NCBI RefSeq assembly: GCF_900186125.1 | Contig: NZ_FYBQ01000009.1 | Coordinates: 55,833 to 119,832, forward strand | Direction of reading: 5' to 3' | Source of the DNA: Listeria goaensis | GTDB lineage: Bacteria > Bacillota > Bacilli > Lactobacillales > Listeriaceae | DNA length: 64,000 nucleotides | Shown: piece by piece, positions 30,218 to 39,078 of the stretch | Numbering within the stretch: the first letter of the stretch is position 1 | Layout of the letters: every line of letters begins with the position of its first letter | Notes under the pieces: generated by a model | Databases searched by the model: none | Told to the model about the DNA's origin: nothing | What the model saw: only the letters and a program-made list of their open reading frames with translations | Made by a program: the position numbers and the translations under genes

Positions 30218-30595
30218 GTAAACGACGCTCATTACAAGACCCGTAAGGAACAATGCGATATAAAGCAAGCTGAAAACAAAGAAGCAAATGCGCCAATAAA
30301 TACGAATTGTTCGATAAACATGAATTTCTCCATCACGTTTAGCAAACAGCGCGATGATAACGATCCCAATGATGAATAAGAAAAGGAATATGTATAGTAG
30401 GAAAGAATGATTAAATAGCAGTTTCATGAATAAGTGAACAGCAATAATAAGGAAAAGAGTTGTAAAATCGGCTGCGAGTTTTAACGCGCGACGTGGTTGT
30501 TTGAGTAAAAAGCGAACTGTCCAAAATACGATTAAAAAAACGATTACGGGTAGCACGATTAAAACAAAAGTCGTGTCGGTTAGCCAATTAAACAT
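30206..30595 (-). CDS. DUF3397-type membrane protein
   Basis: 129 residues with four predicted membrane helices (about 8-27, 42-58, 65-84 and 104-127) and basic loops. The function is unknown. The family assignment is by overall pattern and position after panE and is only moderately sure. Its start overlaps the panE stop by 8 bases, indicating co-translation. AAAGGAG precedes the ATG. Confidence 0.75.
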   Translation of the reverse strand: MFNWLTDTTFVLIVLPVIVFLIVFWTVRFLLKQPRRALKLAADFTTLFLIIAVHLFMKLLFNHSFLLYIFLFLFIIGIVIIALFAKRDGEIHVYRTIRIYWRICFFVFSLLYIALFLTGLVMSVVYLLG

Positions 30596-31469
30596 ATTGT
30601 TGCTCCTTTCCTTTTATTAGTTTATATAGGGTCCCTAGACGAGTTGCAGGGTAATTGCCCTCTTCTAACAACCGGATCACGGGAAGTAAAATGCTATCGA
30701 TTTCTGTGCGGCGATTCAATTTTACGTCGGTTGCCATGGAAGATAGATTTTCTTTTGTCGCGATTAACACCTGCTCCACTTTCTGCATGGCATCATCAAT
30801 TTGTAGCGCGCGGTTCACTTCTTCGACGATTTCGTGAAGTAACTCGCGCCAGTTTTCGTTTTGGATTAAATCGCCATTTTTGGCTCCTAAAACCGCGGCA
30901 AGCGGGTTCACTGCTGCATTAATTAGGAGTTTCTCGTACATCGCTTTTTTGATGTCATTTGAAAATTCGAAGGAAAAATCGGCCAATTGTTGTAAGAAAT
31001 TCAATTTTTCTGTAGCGACACTCCCTTTTAGTACGCCGAAAATTGTTTTCCCTTTGCCTTTTTGTTCAACAGAAAAGTCATTCAGGCGCTTCGCTCCGTA
31101 GGTCGTCGTGGCCGCCCAAATATTTGTCGCCGTGAGGTCTAAAATGAATTTCAAGTGCGCAATGCCATTTTGAATGAACAAAAGCGGAATTTCTGACGGA
31201 ATTTTATTTAAATCTGTCCAAATATGTTCAAGTTCATAACTTTTCACGGCAATTAAAATAATGCCATGCTGTTTCATTTTTTCAAAAGAAATGCCCTTGG
31301 TCGCCTGAACAGGGAGAGTTTCTCCGTTAAAATGCAAACCGTTCTTATTCAAACTTTCCAGCTGTTCCTCGCGCCTTACATAAAGTGTTACGTGCGCATA
31401 TTTAGCAAGATGAGCAGCATAAAGCAGCCCCATCGCACCTGCTCCAATTATTCCAATACTCGGCTTCAT
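30588..31469 (-). CDS. panE: 2-dehydropantoate 2-reductase (ketopantoate reductase)
   Basis: NADPH-dependent reduction of ketopantoate to pantoate for CoA. 293 residues. The N-terminal dinucleotide-binding motif is GIIGAGAMG (5-13), and the family segment KLLINAAVNPLAAVLGAKNG near residue 185 contains the predicted catalytic lysine and asparagine. The ApbA/PanE family also includes other 2-keto-acid reductases, so the substrate is not certain. AGGTGAG precedes the ATG. It is separated from rpmF by a terminator. Confidence 0.85.
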   Translation of the reverse strand: MKPSIGIIGAGAMGLLYAAHLAKYAHVTLYVRREEQLESLNKNGLHFNGETLPVQATKGISFEKMKQHGIILIAVKSYELEHIWTDLNKIPSEIPLLFIQNGIAHLKFILDLTATNIWAATTTYGAKRLNDFSVEQKGKGKTIFGVLKGSVATEKLNFLQQLADFSFEFSNDIKKAMYEKLLINAAVNPLAAVLGAKNGDLIQNENWRELLHEIVEEVNRALQIDDAMQKVEQVLIATKENLSSMATDVKLNRRTEIDSILLPVIRLLEEGNYPATRLGTLYKLIKGKEQQYV

Positions 31470-31543
31470 CTTCTCACCTACTTTTATAATATAGAAAACG
31501 CACTACATCTCATATTTTACACTATTTTGTTATTTATGTATGC

Positions 31544-31582
31544 AAAAAAACGACAAGATCCATGGCATCTTGTCGTTTTTTT
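31544..31582. terminator. Terminator after rpmF
   Basis: Perfect stem AAACGACAAGAT / ATCTTGTCGTTT with T-runs on both strands. A second hairpin AACAAGTG / CACTTGTT (31587-31609) lies between it and the rpmF stop. Confidence 0.88.
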
Positions 31583-31613
31583 AGTGAACAAGTGTACGTC
31601 TCACTTGTTAGAA

Positions 31614-31787
31614 TTAGCTATTTACCACGTCTTTACCATCGTAATGACCACATTCAGGGCATACACGGTGAGAAAGTTTCATTTCACCACAGTTTGAACA
31701 TTCGTTCATACCAGGTACTTGTAATTTGAAATGCGTGCGACGTTTGCGTTTTTTTGTTTTAGAAGTTCTTCTAAAAGGTACTGCCAT
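31614..31787 (-). CDS. rpmF: 50S ribosomal protein L32
   Basis: A 57-residue ribosomal protein beginning [17 protein letters not shown]. It has four zinc-ribbon cysteines: Cys30, Cys33, Cys43 and Cys46. GGAGGTG precedes the ATG. It is the second gene after yceD, the universal yceD-rpmF pair, under the consensus promoter at 32422-32450. Confidence 0.96.
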   Translation of the reverse strand: MAVPFRRTSKTKKRKRRTHFKLQVPGMNECSNCGEMKLSHRVCPECGHYDGKDVVNS

Positions 31788-31858
31788 TTCCATACACCTC
31801 CTTAGAGATTAAAACTATTCTTAAGGTTTCCCTTAGATATATTCCAGCTTTACTGAAA

Positions 31859-32392
31859 CTAATCTTCTTTTTCGTTAAAAAAGTCGGCTAGTCCAGCAAG
31901 ACGAGGATCCACTTTCGGTTCGTTTTTTGCTTTTTCAGAAGCAAATTTTTCTTCTGTTTGAAGTTCCCAGTCACGACCTTTAGGAAGTGCGTCTACATCA
32001 GCCGCTTCTTCACTAAAAACTTGCATGGGAATTTCAACTAGCAGAAGTTCGCTCACAACAGGAACTAAATCTACCGTATCTTGTTCCATTACATGCCAAG
32101 ATTCATCATGAACTTGGTCACGATTTTTAACAAAGGTTTCCACCGCTTTAATTTCATACGGATAAAAAACGTCTGTAAGCGTCCTTGCACACGGCAACGT
32201 CCACTCGCCAGCAATTGTCAAATGAGCAATTACTTCGTCGCGCTTCATTTCGAATGTTCCGGTAACGTGAACAGGCGAAGCCTCTCTGACGTCATGATTA
32301 TTTTCTTTTAAAAACTCGGTTAAGTCGATCGTTTCATTAATTTCAAACTCGCCATCGCGATATTTTTTTAGTTGACTTAAAGACCATTTCAT
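31859..32392 (-). CDS. DUF177/YceD-family protein
   Basis: 177 residues, no membrane segment. It has the YceD core with PCARTLTDVFYPYEI and the typical C-terminal KVDPRLAGLADFF motif. YceD proteins are linked to rRNA/ribosome assembly in plants and E. coli; the exact role in Firmicutes is not established. Two adjacent ATGs follow CGAGGTG; the second (32392, 7-base spacing) is preferred. Paired with rpmF. Confidence 0.88.
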   Translation of the reverse strand: MKWSLSQLKKYRDGEFEINETIDLTEFLKENNHDVREASPVHVTGTFEMKRDEVIAHLTIAGEWTLPCARTLTDVFYPYEIKAVETFVKNRDQVHDESWHVMEQDTVDLVPVVSELLLVEIPMQVFSEEAADVDALPKGRDWELQTEEKFASEKAKNEPKVDPRLAGLADFFNEKED

Positions 32393-32421
32393 CATTAATC
32401 ACCTCGGGCGCAACAAAAATC

Positions 32422-32450
32422 ATTATAGCTTTTCTAGGCGGGTTTGTCAA
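32422..32450 (-). promoter_or_regulatory. Consensus sigma-A promoter for yceD-rpmF
   Basis: TTGACA (32445-32450) and TATAAT (32422-32427) on the minus strand with exactly 17 bases between: a perfect vegetative promoter, fitting a ribosomal-protein transcript. Confidence 0.9.
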
Positions 32451-32529
32451 TCCTTTTTAGGAAAAGAAACGGCACCACATCACGCAAATTTGTGCTAAAA
32501 TAAAAAGAAAAAAGGAATAGGTGATTTTC

Positions 32530-33690
32530 ATGCGTGCTACGGGAATTGTGGTTGAATATAATCCATTTCATAACGGACATCTCTATCATGTGAATAAAGC
32601 TAGAAAACAAACTAAGGCGGACTGTATTATCGCAGTTATGAGTGGCTCTTTTGTTCAGCGGGGGGAACCTGCTATGCTTGATAAGTGGACTCGAACAAAA
32701 ATGGCGATTCTTGGCGGGGCTGACCTCGTCTTTGAACTGCCTGTTAGGTTTGTCATGCAGCAAGCTGATATTTTCGCAACTGAAGCCGTGCGAATACTTG
32801 CAGATTTAAAGGCTGAAACCATTTTTTTTGGAAGTGAAAATGGGGATAGCGAAGCCTTTGTTGAGGCGGCAAAACTAGCCAATCAAGAATCATTTGATGC
32901 GCTTATAAAAGAAAAATTAAGCGATAAGACATTAAGTTACGGTGCGGCACTAACAGAAGCTCTCCATGAACAAATTGGGGACCGACTTGATGTGACACTG
33001 CCAAATAATATCCTTGGCTTCCATTATGCGCTAGCCAATGAAAAAATGAATCGCCCGCTAAACATTCAAACTTTAACGCGCACAACAAATTACGCGGAAT
33101 TAGCGCCCGCAAGACCGGCTGTCACAAGCGCAACCGCTGTTCGCAATATGCTTTTACAAGGACACTTTAACGAGGTAAAAAAATACATTCCTCCGTTTGT
33201 TTACTGGGAAATCATTGGGAGTTCAGCAAATTTGATGACATTTGCCGAGCTGTATCCGCTTTTGCGTTACCGTCTTATAACGGACGATCCGGGGACACTT
33301 TCGAAAATTAATAGCGTTACAGAAGGCATCGAAAATCGCTTTGTGAAAGCGGCCAGACATGATGAGGCGGAAGCCTTCTTAAATGAAATCGTAACAAAAC
33401 GCTATAGCCGCGCACGTGTTCAGCGTACGGCCATGCAAATTTTAATGCGCTTTGAAAAACAAGACGAGGTGTCGCCTTACTTGCGCCTCCTAGGCATGAA
33501 CCAAACTGGGCAGGCCTATTTATCCCAAGTAAAAAAAGACCTTGAACTTCCGCTCGTTACGACGGTTTCAAAGGCAAAAGAAAAACTTATTGCCTACGAT
33601 GTTCGCGCGACAAAGCTCTACAGTCTGATGGAAGGCAGCCTCGTTGCGCCAGATAATGATTTTTCAAGGCGACCGCTCATCTACTGGTGA
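32530..33690 (+). CDS. tmcAL: tRNA(Met) cytidine acetate ligase
   Basis: Formerly YlbM; makes N4-acetylcytidine at the wobble base of elongator tRNA-Met from acetate and ATP. 386 residues, Rossmann nucleotidyltransferase fold. The HIGH-like motif is NPFHNGHLYH at about 11-20, and the SGSFVQRGEP motif follows near 38. A GTG at 32521 lies within AGGTG, so the ATG at 32530 (MRATGIVVEYN) is taken. Its 3' end overlaps the convergent beta-helix gene by 27 bases. Confidence 0.93.
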   Translation: MRATGIVVEYNPFHNGHLYHVNKARKQTKADCIIAVMSGSFVQRGEPAMLDKWTRTKMAILGGADLVFELPVRFVMQQADIFATEAVRILADLKAETIFFGSENGDSEAFVEAAKLANQESFDALIKEKLSDKTLSYGAALTEALHEQIGDRLDVTLPNNILGFHYALANEKMNRPLNIQTLTRTTNYAELAPARPAVTSATAVRNMLLQGHFNEVKKYIPPFVYWEIIGSSANLMTFAELYPLLRYRLITDDPGTLSKINSVTEGIENRFVKAARHDEAEAFLNEIVTKRYSRARVQRTAMQILMRFEKQDEVSPYLRLLGMNQTGQAYLSQVKKDLELPLVTTVSKAKEKLIAYDVRATKLYSLMEGSLVAPDNDFSRRPLIYW

Positions 33691-35067
33691 AACACGAACT
33701 GACTGTGTATCTTGGCTAATTTTAATGCGCGGAGCTACTCCTGAATGCGCGATATGTTGAAGATCCACAGCACGTGCGCGGTACTGAACCGCGATAACGG
33801 GCGCTTTGGTTTCGCTTACCGTACAAACATAGTTCAACGCCACTCTTTGATACGCCGAAACAACTAGAGCCCGAGGACGGCTTTCCGCATAAAGCGGCGT
33901 CTTGCGTGGCTCTTCTGCTACTAAAAAGGTGGCGCGAATGCCAATTGCCGTCAAACTATTCGCGTCACCTTCTTTATGGTGCCCAATATGCCTAAAATTG
34001 TATGCTCGGTTATCCCCGCGCGAATAATGCCCAATAATTTGTGTGTCATACGCCGCAGAGCTCGTTTCATGCGCCTTAATTTCCACGCCACCAAAACAAT
34101 TTTCCGTACGATTATTGTGTAACACCACATGCCGCGAACCATCGTCCACTTCAATTCCATTCGAGTTCGAGGCGCCTTTTTTGTGCGCTCTACCGCTCGG
34201 ATTGTGCAAATAAGAATGCGTAATGTACACATAATCACTATGATGCGTCGTCACACCATCATCACCAAACCCATAAACCTCCACGTCATCAATCCACACG
34301 TAGCGACTCCTAAAACGCGAAGTCGTCCCGTCACCCCCATAACTATAATAAGCAGACGTCACATCAATTCCGTGCAGCCCCGGATTTTGCACACAAACAT
34401 CCCGCACGAGCCCAAACATCACATTGCAAAACGCAATCCCACTCGAACGAATTCCTCGAGCCGCACTTTTTTCTTTTTCAGGAAAACGCTCCGCGCGCCA
34501 ATCGAGCGTGAAGCCTTCTAGCCGAATGCTCTTGTTCCCTGTGAAGCGATTCCGATTTCGAATCCCCTGACGCGATTTCGCAGCAAAATCATGCATCCGC
34601 AAAATTGTTTTCCCCGAGCCCGCCCCGATCAGCTCCGTATGAGAAGGCACCTTAAGGCCAGTTATGATAAACTCCCCTTCTGGAATCCGAACGCTTCGCC
34701 CGCCTTGTCCCATCGCGCGTACAAATGCCCCCGTACAATCCGTTTTTCCGTCCGCTACCGCACCAAAATCCAATACCGAAACTTGAACCGCTTCACCTCG
34801 AAGCTTGCCTAGTTCAGCAAAAAGAAGCGGCTGCCAGTCCACTTCAAGTAGCGGCCGTTTTTTAATCAGCGCCGGTCGCATAAACGTATTATCAAGCTTT
34901 CCCGTCGTATGCCATTTCCACGTACGCATCTTTTCGATTTCCCGTGTAAAAGGCAAAGCTAAAAAAGCCCGTTCCGTCTCCAAAATTCCCGCATCAAGTC
35001 CTTCCGCGTCCACGTATGCCGGAAAGAAGTGACCAATTTTATTTTTCGTATCATTCTTAAATTTCAT
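33664..35067 (-). CDS. Right-handed parallel beta-helix (pectate-lyase-like) protein
   Basis: 467 residues. Residues ~95-130 carry the Pectate_lyase_3 entry motif VLDFGAVADGKTDCTGAF. The middle (about 180-380) is a run of beta-helix coils with many short His/Asp-rich turns (GFGDDGVTTHHSDYVY, NGIEVDDGSRHVVLHNN). No signal peptide or anchor is visible, so location and substrate are unknown; similar folds occur in polysaccharide lyases, epimerases and phage tail spikes. An in-frame GTG at 35076 lies in the ribosome site AGGTGGGG, so the ATG at 35067 is chosen. It has no operon partner and looks GC-richer than its surroundings. Confidence 0.75.
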   Translation of the reverse strand: MKFKNDTKNKIGHFFPAYVDAEGLDAGILETERAFLALPFTREIEKMRTWKWHTTGKLDNTFMRPALIKKRPLLEVDWQPLLFAELGKLRGEAVQVSVLDFGAVADGKTDCTGAFVRAMGQGGRSVRIPEGEFIITGLKVPSHTELIGAGSGKTILRMHDFAAKSRQGIRNRNRFTGNKSIRLEGFTLDWRAERFPEKEKSAARGIRSSGIAFCNVMFGLVRDVCVQNPGLHGIDVTSAYYSYGGDGTTSRFRSRYVWIDDVEVYGFGDDGVTTHHSDYVYITHSYLHNPSGRAHKKGASNSNGIEVDDGSRHVVLHNNRTENCFGGVEIKAHETSSAAYDTQIIGHYSRGDNRAYNFRHIGHHKEGDANSLTAIGIRATFLVAEEPRKTPLYAESRPRALVVSAYQRVALNYVCTVSETKAPVIAVQYRARAVDLQHIAHSGVAPRIKISQDTQSVRVSPVDERSP

Positions 35068-35253
35068 CGTCCCCACCTATTTCTTGTTCTTACCTAGTAA
35101 TTTCCCGAATTTCAAACAAAAAAACAAGAACTTCGAATATAAGAAAAATGTAACAAAATTTACAAAAAAATTGATAGAAATTTGATTTTAATAGCCTCTG
35201 AATTTTTTCCTGAAATGTTACCATGACAATGTATGATTGACAAGGAGGTGGAT

Positions 35254-35319
35254 TTGATTTGGAGAATAAATAAAGATTTTTTTCTGATTTTTCGTTATGT
35301 AGTACAGATTATTACTTAA
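35254..35319 (+). CDS. Possible 21-aa leader peptide
   Basis: A TTG start 5 bases after a near-perfect AAGGAGG encodes MIWRINKDFFLIFRYVVQII plus Thr, a basic-then-hydrophobic peptide. The stop lies 16 bases before the ATG of the Ig-like protein gene, which has its own AAAGGAGA. It could be a leader peptide or a chance ORF; no homology is known to me. Confidence 0.35.
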   Translation: MIWRINKDFFLIFRYVVQIIT

Positions 35320-35335
35320 AAAAGGAGAGTTTAGC

Positions 35336-36499
35336 ATGTACATAAAAAAAGAACAATTAAGAAAATCAGCAGTTAGTATTTTAACAGGAGGACTTATCAT
35401 TTCAACCATGTTTTCCCCACTGTTAGGTAACGACAAAGTGAGTGCATCTAGTGTTGAAACAAAAAAAAGCAGTCTAAAAAATTCAACCACAAACCAATAT
35501 ATTCTCACGCCAATCAGCATTAATTCTCTGACATCCGAATCTATAACAGTTCAAGGAACAGCTGAACCAAATGCTGTTATTTCAATAAGTTTGAATGGAA
35601 TAATACTTGCAACCGGGAAAGCAGACTCAAATGGAAGATACAGTTTTTCGATTCCTAGGCAAGCTGCTGGTACGCTTATAGTAGCAACAGCATCTTTAAA
35701 CGGAAAAACAACAAGTGCCAGTACAGTTGTCGCACAAGGCAATATTGCCCCAACAACTATCAACCCGTTAACTACAGACTCTACGAAAGTTGAAGGAACT
35801 GCTGAGCCAAATGCCTCTTTACTAATTAAAACTGGCGCAACAAGAATTGGAGTAGGGCAAGTGAGTTCAAGTGGTCATTATAGTATCACAATCCCTCAAC
35901 TAGAAGCTGGTACCATTGTAACAGCAACAGCGACAGCTAGCGGACAAACAACAAGTGCCAGTACAGTTGTGGCACAAGGGGCTTTTATTCAGCACAAGAA
36001 TGAACTGAATGTCACACCTTATACACTCTCAACTGACTCCTATGTAAGAGGCACTTTTGAGGGAGATGTAAAATATATTTCATTAGTAGTAAATGGAACT
36101 GAGTATAGTAGAGTACGCGTTTTAGATGCTTCGAATTGGCAATACTATGCAAAGGGGAAAATTAGCCTTTCAGATATTGTAAGCATAAAAGCTTATAATT
36201 CAGCAGGTATAGTTATAAATCAAGAACGTGTAACAGTCAATCAAAGTGCAATTTTGAATCCAGATGAGTTTGTCCTGAACCAGGATAGTTATGTGAAAGG
36301 GACTTACACAGGAAACATAAAATATGTAGCGTTAAAAGTGAATGGAACCATTTTAAGTAGAGTAGGTGTCATGAATACAACAGATTTCCGATACTATGCA
36401 AAGAGCCGCGTATCGACTGTAACTGATCAAGTGAGTCTTCTAAGCTACAGCCATGAGGGAAATGTTATAGCAGAAACTCCAGTCAAAATAGCAAAATAA
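35336..36499 (+). CDS. Secreted protein with four Ig-like domains
   Basis: 387 residues. A signal peptide (basic start, hydrophobic 12-30) is probably cut near residue 40. Two Big-type Ig domains follow (about 60-135 and 140-215), each with the INxLTxxSxxVxGTAEPN pattern and ending TSASTVVAQG. Then come two Listeria-type Ig modules (about 225-300 and 310-385) with the pattern DSYVxGTxxGxxKYxxLxVNGT. There is no LPXTG or C-terminal anchor, so release or loose wall binding is expected. The two first modules are near-identical in DNA over about 38 bases, exactly 240 bases apart. Function unknown; adhesin-like by architecture. Confidence 0.8.
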   Translation: MYIKKEQLRKSAVSILTGGLIISTMFSPLLGNDKVSASSVETKKSSLKNSTTNQYILTPISINSLTSESITVQGTAEPNAVISISLNGIILATGKADSNGRYSFSIPRQAAGTLIVATASLNGKTTSASTVVAQGNIAPTTINPLTTDSTKVEGTAEPNASLLIKTGATRIGVGQVSSSGHYSITIPQLEAGTIVTATATASGQTTSASTVVAQGAFIQHKNELNVTPYTLSTDSYVRGTFEGDVKYISLVVNGTEYSRVRVLDASNWQYYAKGKISLSDIVSIKAYNSAGIVINQERVTVNQSAILNPDEFVLNQDSYVKGTYTGNIKYVALKVNGTILSRVGVMNTTDFRYYAKSRVSTVTDQVSLLSYSHEGNVIAETPVKIAK

Positions 36500-36501
36500 A
36501 T

Positions 36502-36550
36502 AACAATAAGCGCTAAAGGTCAACGTTCGACCTCCTAGCGCTTATTGTTT
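36502..36550. terminator. Terminator after the Ig-like protein gene
   Basis: Fourteen-base perfect stem AACAATAAGCGCTA / TAGCGCTTATTGTT with an internal GGTC/GACC stem. The T-run is short (TTTCTT), so termination strength is uncertain. Confidence 0.75.
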
Positions 36551-36600
36551 CTTAACATATTAGAGCCTGACCAAATTCGAGTGAGGTAAGCTTTTATTCC

Positions 36601-37641
36601 TTACTTTAAATCCATCAAATAATCCACCGCGTCCTGAAACGTCTTAACAGGCACAATTTTCATATCTGTATCAATGTCTTTCGCCGTTTCAACCGCTTCT
36701 GCATAATTGGATTTTAGCGAGGCATCCTTTTTCTTCATTTCAGCCGTAATCTCATCATTTGGAGCAAAGAAAATTTCTGCACCGCTTTTATCTGCCGCCA
36801 CAACTTTTTGATTAATGCCGCCAATACGCCCGACATTGCCAGCTGGATCGATTGTTCCAGTCCCAGCAATTTGATAGCCTTTTGTTAAATCAGCCTCTTG
36901 AAAACGACTGTAAATTTCTAAACTAAACATTAATCCCGCAGACGGACCACCAATTTGTTCCGAATTAATTTTCACCGCTGGATCCGTCGTCACTTTTTCA
37001 TCATCAACAAGCGTAATCCCGATGCCAACTGTGCCCTTATCATCAATCGTTGTCAGCTCAATTTCCGCCGACTCCGCTTTTTTCTTATGCACATAATCAA
37101 TTTTCACAACGTCCCCAGCTTTTTTGCTCTTCACATATTTAATAAACTCCGCGCTAGAATCAAAAGCATGGCCATCAATTTTTGTGATTAAATCACCTGC
37201 GTGTAGATACTTTGCGGCCGGTACATTTTCCAGTACGCTCAAAACATAAATCCCGTCGTATTCCACTGTCACCTTTTGATGCGCCGCTTTATAGGCTACT
37301 TGAATCGCGTTGTTTTTCGATTCATTCATCATGTACATTTGACGGACGTTATATTCTTCATCCGTTTCGTTTTCATAGCGAACATCGCTTTCCTTTTCGA
37401 TTTCCTGATAAGGCAAAAGTTTAGCCAATCCGTATGTATAAATGTTCGCATTGGCCATCGCAATGGTCACAAGACTTAACGAACCTTTCAATTCACTTTC
37501 ATGCCCTGCAATTTCAACAAGCGGCTCAAGTTTTTCCGTCGAACCGGGTTTTGTAATGTAATAGGGCATTGGAATGAAAAAGCCCGCAATTACAACCACT
37601 AAAATGACAATAGCAACTATTTTTTTCCATTGCGTTCGCAT
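36601..37641 (-). CDS. ylbL: PDZ/Lon-type membrane serine protease YlbL
   Basis: 346 residues. One N-terminal membrane helix (about 8-26), a PDZ domain (about 118-190, VLSVLENVPAAKYLHAGD) and a C-terminal Lon-type protease domain with catalytic Ser234 in GGPSAGLMF and Lys279 in INQKVVAADK. In B. subtilis YlbL degrades the SOS division inhibitor YneA; the same role is plausible here. AGAGGTG precedes the ATG. It is the last gene of the ylbF-ylbG-rsmD-coaD-ylbL run. Confidence 0.9.
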   Translation of the reverse strand: MRTQWKKIVAIVILVVVIAGFFIPMPYYITKPGSTEKLEPLVEIAGHESELKGSLSLVTIAMANANIYTYGLAKLLPYQEIEKESDVRYENETDEEYNVRQMYMMNESKNNAIQVAYKAAHQKVTVEYDGIYVLSVLENVPAAKYLHAGDLITKIDGHAFDSSAEFIKYVKSKKAGDVVKIDYVHKKKAESAEIELTTIDDKGTVGIGITLVDDEKVTTDPAVKINSEQIGGPSAGLMFSLEIYSRFQEADLTKGYQIAGTGTIDPAGNVGRIGGINQKVVAADKSGAEIFFAPNDEITAEMKKKDASLKSNYAEAVETAKDIDTDMKIVPVKTFQDAVDYLMDLK

Positions 37642-37656
37642 CTGATTACTACACCT

Positions 37657-38142
37657 CTATTTTTTATATTTAGCAAGTAGCGCCTCGTTCACATTAGGCG
37701 GCACTAAATTTCCAACATCACCATTATAACTCGCCACTTCGCGAATCATGCTAGAACTCAAGAACGAATATTTTGGATTGGTCATCACAAAAAAAGTTTC
37801 CAATTCCGCATCAAGCGTTCGGTTCATTGCCGCAATTTGCAGCTCGTATTCAAAATCCGTCACAGCTCGCAAGCCGCGAATCACGACTGTTGCCCGTTTT
37901 TTGCGCGCATAATCAACAAGGAGGCCTTCTGAACTTTCCACGCGGACGTTAGGCAAATGGTTTGTTGCGTCCTCGATTAGCTGAATTCGTTCCTCCAAAC
38001 TAAATAGCGGTTTTTTATTCGCATTTTTTAAAACCGAAATAAAAATCACATCAAAAGTTTTCGCCGCGCGTTCAATAATATCTAAATGACCATTCGTAAT
38101 CGGATCAAACGTTCCCGGACAAACTGCAATTTTTTCTTTCAA
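37657..38142 (-). CDS. coaD: Phosphopantetheine adenylyltransferase
   Basis: Fourth step of CoA synthesis, ATP plus 4'-phosphopantetheine to dephospho-CoA. 161 residues. The nucleotidyltransferase motif is [10 protein letters not shown] (10-19), with the C-terminal SSSMIREV motif. A GTG at 38151 lies within GAGGAGTG; the TTG at 38142, 8 bases on, is the preferred start. It lies immediately after rsmD, the usual arrangement. Confidence 0.93.
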   Translation of the reverse strand: MKEKIAVCPGTFDPITNGHLDIIERAAKTFDVIFISVLKNANKKPLFSLEERIQLIEDATNHLPNVRVESSEGLLVDYARKKRATVVIRGLRAVTDFEYELQIAAMNRTLDAELETFFVMTNPKYSFLSSSMIREVASYNGDVGNLVPPNVNEALLAKYKK

Positions 38143-38147
38143 TGCGC

Positions 38148-38702
38148 TCACTCCTCAAATTTAAAAATGGATAGCACCGTAATGCCATAATTCACCTCGC
38201 GTGTCTTCGTAAAACGACCAATCGCATCCGGCAAAGCATCATCTTTCTCATACTCACAAACAACAAGCGCGCCATCAGACACTAAATTTGCTTCGTCCAA
38301 AAAGGTCAAAATTTTCGCGAGCTGCTGCTTTTTATAGGGTGGATCTAAAAACACCAAATCAAACACTTCTTCATTTTTTTGGAAAATTTTAAGTGCGCGC
38401 ATCGCATCGTTCCGATAAACGACCGCCTGATTTTCCAAACGGCACGCCGTCAAATTTTCCTTCACCGTCTTAACCGCGAGAGACGCCTGATCAATAAAGA
38501 CGGCTTCGCCTGCGCCACGACTTAGCGCCTCAATGCCAAGGCCTCCACTTCCCGCGAATAAATCCAATACTTTTTCCCCATCAAAAAAAGGACCAATAAT
38601 CGAAAAAAGTGACTCTTTAATTTTATCTGTCGTCGGGCGCGTCGTTTTCCCTGGAACGGCTTTTAGCGCGTGCCCTTTCTTACTTCCCGCAATAACTCTC
38701 AT
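38148..38702 (-). CDS. rsmD: 16S rRNA (guanine966-N2)-methyltransferase
   Basis: 184 residues from the ATG at 38702 ([10 protein letters not shown]), which follows AAAAGGATG. The frame is open 22 codons further up, but that part runs through a hairpin and has no ribosome site. The SAM motif is [16 protein letters not shown] and the catalytic motif FLDPPY. Its stop overlaps the coaD ribosome site, indicating coupling. Confidence 0.93.
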   Translation of the reverse strand: MRVIAGSKKGHALKAVPGKTTRPTTDKIKESLFSIIGPFFDGEKVLDLFAGSGGLGIEALSRGAGEAVFIDQASLAVKTVKENLTACRLENQAVVYRNDAMRALKIFQKNEEVFDLVFLDPPYKKQQLAKILTFLDEANLVSDGALVVCEYEKDDALPDAIGRFTKTREVNYGITVLSIFKFEE

Positions 38703-38735
38703 GTTAAACATCCTTTTCGCTTCGATTTGACACTT

Positions 38736-38764
38736 GAGGCAGTGCCCGTTTTGAGCACTGCCTC
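38736..38764. other. Hairpin between ylbG and rsmD
   Basis: Perfect 10-bp inverted repeat GAGGCAGTGC / GCACTGCCTC around a 9-base loop, without a following T-run on either strand. It could be an RNA processing or stability element, or a weak terminator. Confidence 0.6.
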
Positions 38765-38768
38765 GCAT

Positions 38769-39050
38769 TTAAATACTGATTTGAACATCTTCATTTTTAC
38801 GTTCATACATCATTTCTTTCTTCGATTCATATTCCGTTTTCAAAAACGGCCGAAAAGAAGGCTCGACACGCTTCACATAATTAAAACGCGCTATTTTCGT
38901 GGAAATTTCTTCTAGTTCATTCATGTTGCAATATAATACCGCATATTTAAGTTTTCGTGAAACATAATGAACATTTCCAAAACGTTTGAGCGAACGCACT
39001 TGCTTCAAATGATTCATCCAAACAATAATCGCTTGTCTATCATTTTCCAT
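38769..39050 (-). CDS. ylbG: DUF2129-family protein YlbG
   Basis: 93 residues beginning [17 protein letters not shown], after AAAGGGG with 8-base spacing. The frame continues 31 codons upstream into the ylbF 3' end, but that part reads as an out-of-frame shadow of the ylbF tail. It is a small cytosolic protein of unknown function with conserved Tyr/Lys-rich middle ([17 protein letters not shown]). Always found beside ylbF in Bacilli. Confidence 0.85.
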   Translation of the reverse strand: MENDRQAIIVWMNHLKQVRSLKRFGNVHYVSRKLKYAVLYCNMNELEEISTKIARFNYVKRVEPSFRPFLKTEYESKKEMMYERKNEDVQISI

Positions 39051-39078
39051 CTCTATTGCCCCTTTAGCACGCAAAGTC

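Noticed and set aside
38703..38768. Upstream extension of rsmD by 22 codons
   Set aside because: The extension runs through a hairpin and the AAAAGGATG ribosome site of the start at 38702, and RsmD proteins begin near MRVIAG.
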